Shown: positions 39,296 to 47,720 of the stretch, in pieces
Layout: the number at the start of each line of letters is the position of its first letter
Numbering within the stretch: position 1 is the stretch's first letter
NCBI RefSeq assembly: GCF_009709575.1
Contig: NZ_WIXO01000001.1
Coordinates: 2,792,001 to 2,856,000 of the forward strand
Length of the DNA stretch: 64,000 bases
Source of the DNA: Streptomyces taklimakanensis
Lineage (GTDB): Bacteria; Actinomycetota; Actinomycetes; Streptomycetales; Streptomycetaceae
Direction: 5' to 3'
Position numbers and translations under genes: made by a program
Notes under the pieces: model-generated
What the model saw: only the letters and a program-made list of their open reading frames with translations
Database searches by the model: none
Told to the model about the DNA's origin: nothing

Positions 39296-40582
39296 GTGTC
39301 CATCGTTCTCCCGCCCTCCGCCGCCCCGCGCTCCGCCTACCCGCCCGACCTCCTCCCCGCGAGGGTCCGCCGCCGCCTGCTGGAGCTGGCGGAGGGGCCG
39401 GAGCCCGTCTCCGCGTACCTGTACGACGGGGAGGTCGCCGCCGGGCGCGCCCGCGCGCTGCGCGAGGCACTGCCGCGGTGGGCGTCCGTCCACTACGCGG
39501 TGAAGGCCAACTCCTTCCCCGGTGTCGTCAGGGCGCTCACGCCGTACGTGGACGGTTTCGAGGTCGCCTCGCGGGCCGAGCTGGAGTTGGCGCTGGCCGC
39601 CCTCCGGGAGAAGGCGCCCGAGGAGGACCCGCCCGGTGGCGCACCCGGTGGCGCGCCCGTTCCCGTCGTCGCCGCCGGGCCGGCCAAGTCCGTGCCCGTG
39701 CTGACCGCCCTGGTGCGCGCCGGGGTGGAGGCGATCAACGCCGAGAGCGCGTTGGAGCTGCACCGCATCAGCCGGATCGCCGTCGCCGAGGGCACCACCG
39801 CCCGTGTGGCGCTGCGCGTCAACCCCGCCGACATCCCCGTCACCGGCTCGCTCCGCATGGGCGGCGAGCCCTCGCAGTTCGGCGTCCCCGAACCGGATGT
39901 GCCGGCCGTGCTGGCCGAGGCGCTGCGGCTGCCGGGGCTGGATGTGACGGGCTTCCACATCCACGCCGCCTCCAACAACCTCGACGCCGACTCGCAGGCC
40001 GCCTACCTGCGCTGGTGCGTGGAGTGGAGCGTGCGGACGGCCCGCGAGACGGGGATCGAGCTGCGTCACGTGGACGTCGGCGGCGGCATCGGCGTGGCGT
40101 TCGAGGAGTTGTCGGGCGAGGAGCCGTTCGACGTCGCCCGCTTCGGGGAGCTGGCCGGACGGGTGGAGCCGCCGCCGGGGGTGAGGGTGGTCCTGGAGCC
40201 GGGCCGTTTCCTGGTGGCCGACTGCGGCTGGTACGCGGCCGAGGTGACCGACGTCAAGCACAGCTACGGTTCCGCCTTCGCCGTGCTGCGCGGCGGCATC
40301 AACCACTTCCAGCTGCCCACCTCCTGGGAACTGGTGCACAACGTCGCCGTCCTGCCCGTCGAACGCTGGCCCGAGGGCCTGCCGCGTCCCGAGGCGGTCG
40401 ACGCGCGCGTGACGGTCGTCGGCGAACTGTGCACCCCGGAGGACACGTTGCTGCGCGATGTCCGGGTGGACCGCGTCCGTGCGGGGGATCTGGTCGTTTT
40501 CCCCTACGCGGGTTCCTACGGCTGGGAGTTCGCGATGCACAGCTTCCTCGGCCACCCCGTCGCGGAACGCCACCTGCTCTGA
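39296..40582 (+). CDS. Fold-III PLP-dependent decarboxylase (AcsE/PvsE/SbnH-like), siderophore operon
   Basis: 428 aa alanine-racemase-fold decarboxylase of the ornithine/diaminopimelate decarboxylase group. PLP Lys lies in HYAVKANSFP (about 70). Other family features: VDVGGGIGVAF, LEPGRFLVADCG for phosphate and PLP contacts, and GELCTPEDTLL, where the Cys is at the catalytic position. In achromobactin, vibrioferrin and staphyloferrin B pathways such enzymes decarboxylate an amino acid or citryl-amino-acid intermediate; that analogy is inferred. GTG at 39296 follows GAGG. First gene of the operon, downstream of the iron box. Confidence 0.85.
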   Translation: MSIVLPPSAAPRSAYPPDLLPARVRRRLLELAEGPEPVSAYLYDGEVAAGRARALREALPRWASVHYAVKANSFPGVVRALTPYVDGFEVASRAELELALAALREKAPEEDPPGGAPGGAPVPVVAAGPAKSVPVLTALVRAGVEAINAESALELHRISRIAVAEGTTARVALRVNPADIPVTGSLRMGGEPSQFGVPEPDVPAVLAEALRLPGLDVTGFHIHAASNNLDADSQAAYLRWCVEWSVRTARETGIELRHVDVGGGIGVAFEELSGEEPFDVARFGELAGRVEPPPGVRVVLEPGRFLVADCGWYAAEVTDVKHSYGSAFAVLRGGINHFQLPTSWELVHNVAVLPVERWPEGLPRPEAVDARVTVVGELCTPEDTLLRDVRVDRVRAGDLVVFPYAGSYGWEFAMHSFLGHPVAERHLL

Positions 40583-40641
40583 CCGTCCCGGCGCGGCCCC
40601 CCGGGGCCGTACCACACCCTCCTCCGACGGAGCGTCACCAC

Positions 40642-40794
40642 ATGACCGTGTCCACCACGCCCACCCCACCGACCGCCCTCGCCGCCGGCGGGGCCGTCCC
40701 GCGACACCGGAGAGCGCGGGAGGTGCCGGCCCGCGCCCGCGCCCACGCCCGCCCGTCACCGGCCGTCCGGTCGGCCGTGGAGCGGCACGCGTGA
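40642..40794 (+). CDS. Possible 50-aa peptide coupled to the decarboxylase
   Basis: ATG at 40642 with CGGAG about 10 nt upstream. 50 codons of Pro/Thr-rich then Arg/His-rich sequence (MTVSTTPTPPTALAAGG start, ARARAHARPSPAVRS near the end). No family recognised. Its stop overlaps the next start as GTGA, the same junction pattern as the rest of the operon, suggesting it may be translated and couple the decarboxylase. Equally it could be a leader ORF or chance frame. Confidence 0.4.
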   Translation: MTVSTTPTPPTALAAGGAVPRHRRAREVPARARAHARPSPAVRSAVERHA

Positions 40795-42518
40795 CGGGCC
40801 GGGTCCGGGCGGCGGACGCCGCGGGGACCGGCGACGGGACGACCGGCGTCCCGGGGGCCCGCGGCGGGGCGCGTACCGAGGCGCTGCGCGCCGCCGTCGA
40901 CACGGTGGTGGAGAAGCTCGCCGGCGGCCTGCTGTCGACGAACGCCGCCCCGGACGCCCCGTCCGGGGCGGACGCCGCCCTGTCCGCCCCGTCCGCCCCG
41001 AACACCGCCCTGTCCGGTTCCACGGCCGGCCCCGAGGCGTTGGAGCCGCTGGTGCGCGCCGTGCTCGCCGCCCTCGCCGACGGGGCTGCGCGGCGCGGCG
41101 GCCCCGTTCCCGCGGGTCCGCCCGACGCGCTGGCCGAGCATGTCGCCGGCGAGTACGCGGCGGCCCGCGGCGAGGGCGCGCTGTCCCGGCTGACGTCCCT
41201 GCTGGCGTACGGCAGCGCCGACCCGGCCGACCCGTTGTGCGCCGCGCACCTGCACTGCCCGCCGCTGGCCGTGGCCGTCGCCGCCGACCTGGCCGTCTCC
41301 GCCCTCAACCCCTCCCAGGACTCCTGGGACCAGGCCCCGGCCGCCACCACCCTGGAGACGCTGCTGCTGGGCGAGATGGCCGAGCTGGTGGGCTACGACG
41401 AACGGGCCGCCGGGGTGCTGACCTCCGGAGGCACCGAGTCCAACCTGATGGGGCTGATGCTGGCACGCGACCGGGTGGTGGGGCGCGCCTCGGGGCGCCA
41501 GGTCGAGTTGGCGGGCGTGCCTCGCCGTGGCCCGCGCCTCCGCGTGTTCACCTCCGCCGCCGCGCACTTCTCCGTCCAACGCGCCGCCGCCCTGCTGGGG
41601 CTGGGCGAGGACGCGGTGGTACCCGTCGCCGTCGACCGCGACCTGCGCATGGACCCGGACGCCCTGGCCGAGGCCCTCGACCGGTGCGCGGACGACGGCG
41701 GGCTGCCGGTCGCCGTCGTCGCCACCGCCGGGACCACCGACACCGGTGTGATCGATCCCCTGCGCGCCTGCGCCGAACTGGCCGCCGAGCACGGCGCCTG
41801 GCTCCACGTGGACGCGGCCTACGGCGGCGGCGCGCTGCTGTCGGACCGGCTCGCCCCCCTGCTGGACGGCCTCGCCCTCGCCGACTCCGTCTCCCTGGAC
41901 TGGCACAAGCTGGGTTGGCAGCCGGTGGCCGCGGGCGTGTTCCTCGTCCGGCGCGCGGAGACGTACGCCTCCCTGGCCCGACGCGCGGTCTACCTCAATC
42001 CGCCCGACGACGAGGAGGCCGGCTACCCCAGCCTCCTCGGCCTGTCGCTGCGCACCACCCGGCGCGCGGACGCCTTCTCCATCGCCGTCACGCTGCGCAC
42101 GCTGGGCCGCGAGGGCCTGGGCCGCCTGGTGGACGCCTGCCACGACCTGGCACGGGCCGGCGCGGAGGCCGTGCGCTCCCACCCCCGGCTGGAGCTGTGC
42201 TCCGAGCCGGAGCTGACGGCCTTCCTCTTCCGCTACCTGCCCGCGCGCGGCCCGTACGACCCGGTACGGACGGACCGGATCAACGCCGCCCTGCGGCGCG
42301 GGTTGTTGCGCGAGGGGCGGGCGGTCGTGGGCCGCACCGAGCTGCCGGGCACGGGCCCGGGTCGGGTGCGGTTGAAGCTCACCCTGCTCAACCCGCACGC
42401 GACGCCCGCCGACGTCGAACGCCTGCTGCACGCCGTCGCCGAGGCGGGCCGCGCCGAGGAAGCCGCCGAGGAAGCCGCCGGGAGGCACACCGGCGAGACC
42501 GGGGAGGAGACACCGTGA
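40791..42518 (+). CDS. Group II PLP decarboxylase (DesA/RhbB-like), siderophore operon
   Basis: 575 aa fold-I decarboxylase related to lysine, diaminobutyrate and other amino-acid decarboxylases used to make siderophore diamines. HCPPLAVAVAADLAVSALN and QDSWDQAPAATTLE are typical N-terminal blocks. VLTSGGTESNLMGL and VVATAGTTDTGVIDPL bind the cofactor, HVDAAYGGGALLSD holds the PLP-pairing Asp, and SLDWHKLGWQPVAAG carries the Schiff-base Lys. An Ala/Pro/Ser-rich insert (about 45-80) is not typical. GTG at 40791 overlaps the small upstream ORF; no in-frame start lies earlier. Its substrate is likely a basic amino acid such as diaminobutyrate, ornithine or lysine. Confidence 0.85.
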   Translation: MTGRVRAADAAGTGDGTTGVPGARGGARTEALRAAVDTVVEKLAGGLLSTNAAPDAPSGADAALSAPSAPNTALSGSTAGPEALEPLVRAVLAALADGAARRGGPVPAGPPDALAEHVAGEYAAARGEGALSRLTSLLAYGSADPADPLCAAHLHCPPLAVAVAADLAVSALNPSQDSWDQAPAATTLETLLLGEMAELVGYDERAAGVLTSGGTESNLMGLMLARDRVVGRASGRQVELAGVPRRGPRLRVFTSAAAHFSVQRAAALLGLGEDAVVPVAVDRDLRMDPDALAEALDRCADDGGLPVAVVATAGTTDTGVIDPLRACAELAAEHGAWLHVDAAYGGGALLSDRLAPLLDGLALADSVSLDWHKLGWQPVAAGVFLVRRAETYASLARRAVYLNPPDDEEAGYPSLLGLSLRTTRRADAFSIAVTLRTLGREGLGRLVDACHDLARAGAEAVRSHPRLELCSEPELTAFLFRYLPARGPYDPVRTDRINAALRRGLLREGRAVVGRTELPGTGPGRVRLKLTLLNPHATPADVERLLHAVAEAGRAEEAAEEAAGRHTGETGEETP

Positions 42519-44335
42519 CCCAGGGGCCCTGGAGCGGGGACCCGCCACCGCACGTCGGCGACCCGCTCGACCACCCCGACGTCCACCGCGCCGCCGACGC
42601 CGCCGCGACGGAACGGTCGGTGCGCGCCTACGTCCGCGACACCGGCACCGAGGTCCCGGCCGCCGGACGCTCGCTGCACCTGGTCCTGCCCGTCAGCCGG
42701 ACGACGCTGCGGGTGCCGGTGCGGTACCGCTCGGCGGCCGGGTGGCACCGCTTCGGCGAGGCCCGCGTGGTCACCTCGGAGCGGGGCGGGAGCCTCCCCG
42801 CCGACGCGGCGCTGGTGGCGTCGGTGCTGGTGCGGGAGGCCACGTTGGGTCGGGGCCGGCCGCCCCACACGGGCGTCGACGCGGTGGGCCGGGTGCTGGA
42901 CTCCGCCCGCCGCACCGCCGTCCACCTCGCCCGGCGCCGGGAGGAACCGCCCGGCACGACGGGCCCGACGCCGTTCCTGGACGCCGAGCAGGCGCTGCTG
43001 CTGGGCCATCCCTTCCACCCCGCCCCCAAGAGCCGCGAGGGTGCCTCCGACGCCGAACTGGATGACTATTCGCCGGAGTTGCGGGGTTCGTTTCCGCTGC
43101 ACTGGTTCGCCGCGCGTCCGGACCTCGTGGTCGGCGAGAGCGCCGACGGCCGTCCCGTGGCCGAACTGCTGCGCTCCCTCGCCGCGGAGCCCGGGGGCCC
43201 GGACGTACCCGACGGGATGGTTCCGGTGCCCGTCCACCCCTGGCAGGCCCGCGAGGTCACCGGACGGCCGGAGGTCGCCGCGCTGCCGGCGGGGCTGCTG
43301 CGCCCGCTGGGGCCGGCCGGTCCCCCCTGGTGGCCGACGTCCTCGGTGCGGACGGTGCACCGGCCGGACGCGGCGGCGATGCTCAAGCTGTCGCTGGGGA
43401 TGCGCATCACCAACTCACGCCGCAACAACCTGCGCGGGGAGCTGCGGCTGGGGGTGCGGGCCGCCCGGCTGCTGGCGGCCGGGCCGGACGGGCCGGGCGC
43501 GTGGCTGCGCGCCGAGCACCCGGAGTTCGGCGTCCTGCGGGACTTCGCCTGGGCGTCGGTGGACCCCGACGGTTCGCCGGACGGCCCGGAGACGGGCCTG
43601 GAGGTCGCGATCCGCGACAACCCCTTCCGGGGCGGTGCGGACGACGCCCGGTGCGTGGCCGGGTTGTTGGCCGAGCGCGCCGGGCCGGGCGACGGTCGTC
43701 CTCCCGCGCACCGGGCGGCGTTGTGCGAGGCGGTGGAGCGCGCCGCCCTCGCCCACGGAACGACGGTCGCCGAGGCGTCCGCGCGCTGGCTGGCCCGCTA
43801 CCTGGAGGTGCTGGCCGTCCCCCTGGTCCGGCTCCAGGCCCGCCATGGCGTCGCTCTGGAGGCGCACCACCAGAACACCCTGGTCACCCTGGCCCGCGAC
43901 GGGCTGCCGGCCGCCGGTTGGTACCGCGACAGCCAGGGCTACTACCTGGCGGCCTCCCGCGCCGGCGAGGCGGAACGGCTGCTGCCGGGGGTGACCGAGG
44001 GGGTGGAACTGGTCTTCGACGACGCGTTCGTCGACGAGCGGGTCGCCTACTACCTGGGCGTGGGCAACCTCCTGGGCCTGGTCGGCGCCTTCGGGGCGTA
44101 CGGGCTGGCCGACGAGGAGGAGTTGCTGCGGGTGCTGCGCGGCGCGCTGGAGCGGCTGCGCGCCACCGAGCCCGGCGCCAAGGACCTGCTCGACCTGCTG
44201 CTGGACGCGCCGGTGCTGCGCTGCAAGGGCAACTTCCTGACCTGCGTGGACGGGCTCGACGAGCTGGTCGGCGACGTCCACACCCAGTCCGTCTACGTCG
44301 ATCTTCCCAATCCCCTCGCGGAGGTGCAGCGGTGA
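42515..44335 (+). CDS. NIS siderophore synthetase, IucA/IucC family (first)
   Basis: 606 aa ATP-dependent acyl-adenylating amide ligase that condenses a carboxylate such as citrate with an amine or hydroxylamine. Active-site signature GHPFHPAPKSREG (about 170-182) matches the IucA/IucC consensus; others are VPVHPWQ, SLGMRITNSRRNN, HHQNTLV and LRCKGNFLTC. The C-terminal FhuF-like fold region is present, so the enzyme is full length. GTG at 42515 shares GTGA with the upstream stop. Type (A, B or C) cannot be fixed by eye. Confidence 0.9.
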   Translation: MTQGPWSGDPPPHVGDPLDHPDVHRAADAAATERSVRAYVRDTGTEVPAAGRSLHLVLPVSRTTLRVPVRYRSAAGWHRFGEARVVTSERGGSLPADAALVASVLVREATLGRGRPPHTGVDAVGRVLDSARRTAVHLARRREEPPGTTGPTPFLDAEQALLLGHPFHPAPKSREGASDAELDDYSPELRGSFPLHWFAARPDLVVGESADGRPVAELLRSLAAEPGGPDVPDGMVPVPVHPWQAREVTGRPEVAALPAGLLRPLGPAGPPWWPTSSVRTVHRPDAAAMLKLSLGMRITNSRRNNLRGELRLGVRAARLLAAGPDGPGAWLRAEHPEFGVLRDFAWASVDPDGSPDGPETGLEVAIRDNPFRGGADDARCVAGLLAERAGPGDGRPPAHRAALCEAVERAALAHGTTVAEASARWLARYLEVLAVPLVRLQARHGVALEAHHQNTLVTLARDGLPAAGWYRDSQGYYLAASRAGEAERLLPGVTEGVELVFDDAFVDERVAYYLGVGNLLGLVGAFGAYGLADEEELLRVLRGALERLRATEPGAKDLLDLLLDAPVLRCKGNFLTCVDGLDELVGDVHTQSVYVDLPNPLAEVQR

Positions 44336-45837
44336 GCGACCATCCCTCTCCCGTCCCCGACCGGACGTCCGGCGGTGCTTCCGGCGGTGCTTCGGACGGT
44401 GCTTCCGGCGGCGTGTACGACCTCGTCGGCGTCGGCATCGGCCCGTTCAACCTGTCGCTGGCCGCGCTCTGCGACGGCGTACCGGGGCTGCGCGCGCTGT
44501 TCCTGGAGCGCGGTCCCGCCTTCTCCTGGCACCCGGGTCTGCTGCTGGAGGGGACGGTCCTCCAGGTGCCGTTCATGGCGGACCTGGTCACGATGGCCGA
44601 TCCGACCAGCCGCTGGTCGTTCCTGAACTACCTGCGCGAGCACGAGCGGCTGTTCCCGTTCTTCTTCTCCGAACGCTTCCACATCCCGCGCCGCGAGTAC
44701 GACCACTACTGCCGCTGGGTCGCCGAGCACCTGCCGTCGTGCCGCTTCGACGCCGAGGTGACGGCCGTGGAGTGGGACGCGGCCGAGGGGGCGTTCGCCG
44801 TCTCGCACCGCTCGGCGGCCGGGCGGGGCGAAGGGCGCGTCCTGGCCCGGCAGGTCGTCCTGGGCGTCGGCACGGTCCCGTCGGTGCCCGAGCCGCTGCG
44901 CCTCCTGCCGACGGGCGCCCCCGCCGACCGGCGGGTCAACCGCGTGCTGCACAGCGCCGACTACCGCGCCCACCGCGCCGCCCTGGCCGCGCTCGACGAC
45001 GTGACGGTGGTCGGGGCGGGGCAGTCCGGCGCCGAGGTGGTGCTGGACCTGCTGCGGCACCAGGACGGCGAGGGGCGCGGCGGCCCGTACGTGCGCTGGC
45101 TGGCGCGCACCCCGGCGTTCGCGCCCATGGAGTACTCCAAGATCGGCCTGGAGCACTTCACGCCCGACTACGTCGACTACTTCCGCTCCCTGCCCGAGGC
45201 CACCCGCGACCGGCTGGTGCGCGCGCAGTGGCAGCTCTACAAGGGCGTCAGCGAGGAGACGCTCGCCGACATCCACGACGAGCTGTACGAGCGGACGATC
45301 GGCGGCGGGCGACCGCGCGCGGAACTCCGCCCCGGTGTGGAGGTGATCGCCGCGCGCCCCGACGACGGGCCGGACGGTGCCCCCGGCTACGTGTTGACCT
45401 GCCGGCACGCCGAACAGGGCGCCGACTTCGAGGTGCGCACCTCGGCGGTGGTGGCCGCCACCGGGTACGCGACCGAGCGTCCGTCCTTCCTGGAGCCGCT
45501 GGAGAAGCTGATCGACTGGGACGGGCGGGGCCGCTACCGCGTCGACGGCTCCTACCGCGTCTGTCTCGACCCGTCCGTCACCGGCACGCTGTACGTGCAG
45601 AACGCCGAGGCGCACACGCACGGCGTGGGCGCCCCCGACCTCACCCTGGGCGCCTGGCGCGCCGCGACGATCCTCAACGCCGCCGCGGGCCGCACCGTCC
45701 TGCCCGTTCCCCGGCGGACGGCCTGGACGACCTTCGGCGTGCCCGAACAGCGCGCCGCGAGGGCCGGACGGGCCGAACGGGTCGAACGGGTCGAACAGGT
45801 CGAACAGGTCGAACAGAGCGAGGAGGCCCCGCGATGA
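44332..45837 (+). CDS. Lysine/ornithine/diamine N-monooxygenase (IucD/SidA/RhbE-like)
   Basis: 501 aa FAD- and NADPH-dependent N-hydroxylase that makes the hydroxylamine precursor of hydroxamate ligands. FAD motif VGVGIGPFNLSLAAL (about 32-46), the block FMADLVTMADPTSRWSFLNYL, NADPH motif TVVGAGQSGAEVV and C-terminal YVQNAEAHTHGVGAPDLTLGA split over the usual region; AATGYATERP is also conserved. The N-terminus has a Gly/Ser repeat (SGGASGGASDGASGG) and the C-terminus a VEQVEQVEQ repeat, both of low complexity. GTG at 44332 overlaps the upstream stop by 4 bp. Confidence 0.92.
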   Translation: MSDHPSPVPDRTSGGASGGASDGASGGVYDLVGVGIGPFNLSLAALCDGVPGLRALFLERGPAFSWHPGLLLEGTVLQVPFMADLVTMADPTSRWSFLNYLREHERLFPFFFSERFHIPRREYDHYCRWVAEHLPSCRFDAEVTAVEWDAAEGAFAVSHRSAAGRGEGRVLARQVVLGVGTVPSVPEPLRLLPTGAPADRRVNRVLHSADYRAHRAALAALDDVTVVGAGQSGAEVVLDLLRHQDGEGRGGPYVRWLARTPAFAPMEYSKIGLEHFTPDYVDYFRSLPEATRDRLVRAQWQLYKGVSEETLADIHDELYERTIGGGRPRAELRPGVEVIAARPDDGPDGAPGYVLTCRHAEQGADFEVRTSAVVAATGYATERPSFLEPLEKLIDWDGRGRYRVDGSYRVCLDPSVTGTLYVQNAEAHTHGVGAPDLTLGAWRAATILNAAAGRTVLPVPRRTAWTTFGVPEQRAARAGRAERVERVEQVEQVEQSEEAPR

Positions 45838-47720
45838 CCGCGTCCATACCCCGCGAGGCATGGGCGGAGGCGGGGCGCAGACTGCTGGTCAAGGCCGTCG
45901 AGGAGTTCGCGTACGAGGAACTGCTCGTCCCCGAACCCGCCGCCGAACCCGCCGCCGAGCCCGCCGCCGACGCCGAATCCGACCCCGACCCCGGCACCGC
46001 CCCCTACCGGCTGGAGCTGGGCGGCGGCGTGCTGTGGACGTTCCGTGCCGCCCGCGGCGCCTTCGGCACCTGGCGCCTGCGCCCCGGCACCCTCCGCCGC
46101 CGGCCGGCTCCCGCCCCCGGCGAGGAGGCCGGGCCCGAGCGGCTGCTGCTCGACGCCCGCCGGACGCTCGGTTGGGACGGCCCCACCACCGCCGAGGCGC
46201 TGCGCGAACTGATCGCCACCCGTCTCGCCCAGGCCGAGACCATCGCCCGCGATCTGCCCGCCGCCGCCCTCGCCGACCTGGACCACCTGGAGCTGGAGGC
46301 CCACCAGGACGGCCACCCCTGCATGGTGCTCAACAAGGGCCGGCTGGGCTTCTCCGCCTCCGACGCCGCCGCCTACGCCCCCGAGGCCGCCGGGGAGGTC
46401 CGGCTGCGCTGGGCCGCCGTCCACACCGGCCTGGCCTCGTACTCGGGCGTCCCCGGCCTGGACGCCGAGGCCCTCCTCGCACAGGAGCTGGACGACGCCA
46501 CGCGCCGGCGCTTCGCCGCCGTCCTGGGCGACGCCTGCGCCCACGGCCCCCACGCGCCGGACGAGTACGTCTGGCTGCCGGTCCACCCCTTCCACTGGGA
46601 CGAGGCCGTCGTCCCCCTCTTCGCCCCCTACCTCGCCGACGGACGAATCGTTTCCCTGGGCGAGGGCCCGGACCGCTACCGTCCCCTGCAGTCCGTGCGC
46701 ACCCTGGCCAACCTCGACCGCCCCGACCGCCGCAACGTCAAGGTTCCCCTCCTCATCCGCAACACCCTGGTGTGGCGCGGGCTGTCCCCCGCGCCGACGG
46801 AGGCCGCGCCCGACGTCAGCGCCTGGCTCCACGCGCTCCGCGACGCCGACCCGTACCTGCGGGACGAGCTGCGCTTCCACCCGCTGGGCGAGGTGGCGTC
46901 CGTGGCCGTCCACCACCCCCTGTACGAGTCGGTGGACGACGCCCCGTACCGCTACCACGAGCTGTTGGGCGCGGTGTGGCGCGAGCCGGTGACGGGGGTG
47001 CTGCGCGAGGGGGAGCGGGCCCGCACCATGGCCGCCCTGTTGAAGACGGGTTCGGACGGGCGGGCCCTGGTGGCCGAACTGGTGGCGCGCTCCGGCCTGG
47101 CGCCGCGCGCCTGGCTGGCCCGCTTCCTGGCGGCCCTGCTGCCGGGCCTGTTGCACCAGCTCTACCGGTACGGCGTCGCGTACTGCCCGCACGGCGAGAA
47201 CACCGTCGTCCTCCACGGCGCCGACGAGGTGCCCGTGGGCGTGGCGCTGAAGGACTTCGCCGAGGACGTCAACCTGCTGCCCGGACGGCGCCCCGAGTAC
47301 GCCGGGCTGTCGGAGCGCGCGGACGCCGTCCTGCTGCGCTGGCCGGCGCACGAGTTGGCGCACTCGCTGCTGAGCGCCGTGTTCGCCGGTCACTTCCGCT
47401 TCCTCGCCCCCCTGGTGGAGGAGCAGCTGGGCGTGCCCGAGCGGGAGTTCTGGGCGCTGGTGCGCGCCGAGGTGGACCGGTACCACGCCCGCTTCCCCGA
47501 ACTGGCCGACAGGTTCGAGGAGTTCGGACTGCTCGCGCCCGTCTTCGACCGGGTGGCCCTCAACCGCGAACACCTGTTGGGCGGGGCGTTCCACGACCGC
47601 TCCGAACGCGACGAGGGGTTCGACGTCGTCCACGGCACCGTGCCCAACCCCCTGGCGACCGCGGCGACCGAGACCACCGCGGCCCCCGCCGCCCGTCCCA
47701 CCACGGAGGAGCCCGCATGA
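45834..47720 (+). CDS. NIS siderophore synthetase, IucA/IucC family (second)
   Basis: 628 aa second NIS synthetase, divergent from the first. Signature GHPCMVLNKGRLGFS (about 160-175) and AAAYAPEAAG, with VHPFHWDEAVVPLF, SVRTLANLDRPDRRNVKVPL, CPHGENTVVLHG and LKDFAEDVNL. An Ala/Glu/Pro repeat EPAAEPAAEPAADAE lies near residue 36. The Met in HPCM is at a position where many family members have another residue, which may mark its subtype. ATG overlaps the monooxygenase stop as ATGA. Two synthetases usually indicate two successive condensations on citrate or another carboxylate. Confidence 0.9.
   Translation: MTASIPREAWAEAGRRLLVKAVEEFAYEELLVPEPAAEPAAEPAADAESDPDPGTAPYRLELGGGVLWTFRAARGAFGTWRLRPGTLRRRPAPAPGEEAGPERLLLDARRTLGWDGPTTAEALRELIATRLAQAETIARDLPAAALADLDHLELEAHQDGHPCMVLNKGRLGFSASDAAAYAPEAAGEVRLRWAAVHTGLASYSGVPGLDAEALLAQELDDATRRRFAAVLGDACAHGPHAPDEYVWLPVHPFHWDEAVVPLFAPYLADGRIVSLGEGPDRYRPLQSVRTLANLDRPDRRNVKVPLLIRNTLVWRGLSPAPTEAAPDVSAWLHALRDADPYLRDELRFHPLGEVASVAVHHPLYESVDDAPYRYHELLGAVWREPVTGVLREGERARTMAALLKTGSDGRALVAELVARSGLAPRAWLARFLAALLPGLLHQLYRYGVAYCPHGENTVVLHGADEVPVGVALKDFAEDVNLLPGRRPEYAGLSERADAVLLRWPAHELAHSLLSAVFAGHFRFLAPLVEEQLGVPEREFWALVRAEVDRYHARFPELADRFEEFGLLAPVFDRVALNREHLLGGAFHDRSERDEGFDVVHGTVPNPLATAATETTAAPAARPTTEEPA

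Noticed and set aside
44364..44412. Short Gly-Gly-Ala-Ser coding repeat in the monooxygenase N-terminus
   Set aside because: Low-complexity linker; no separate function inferred.
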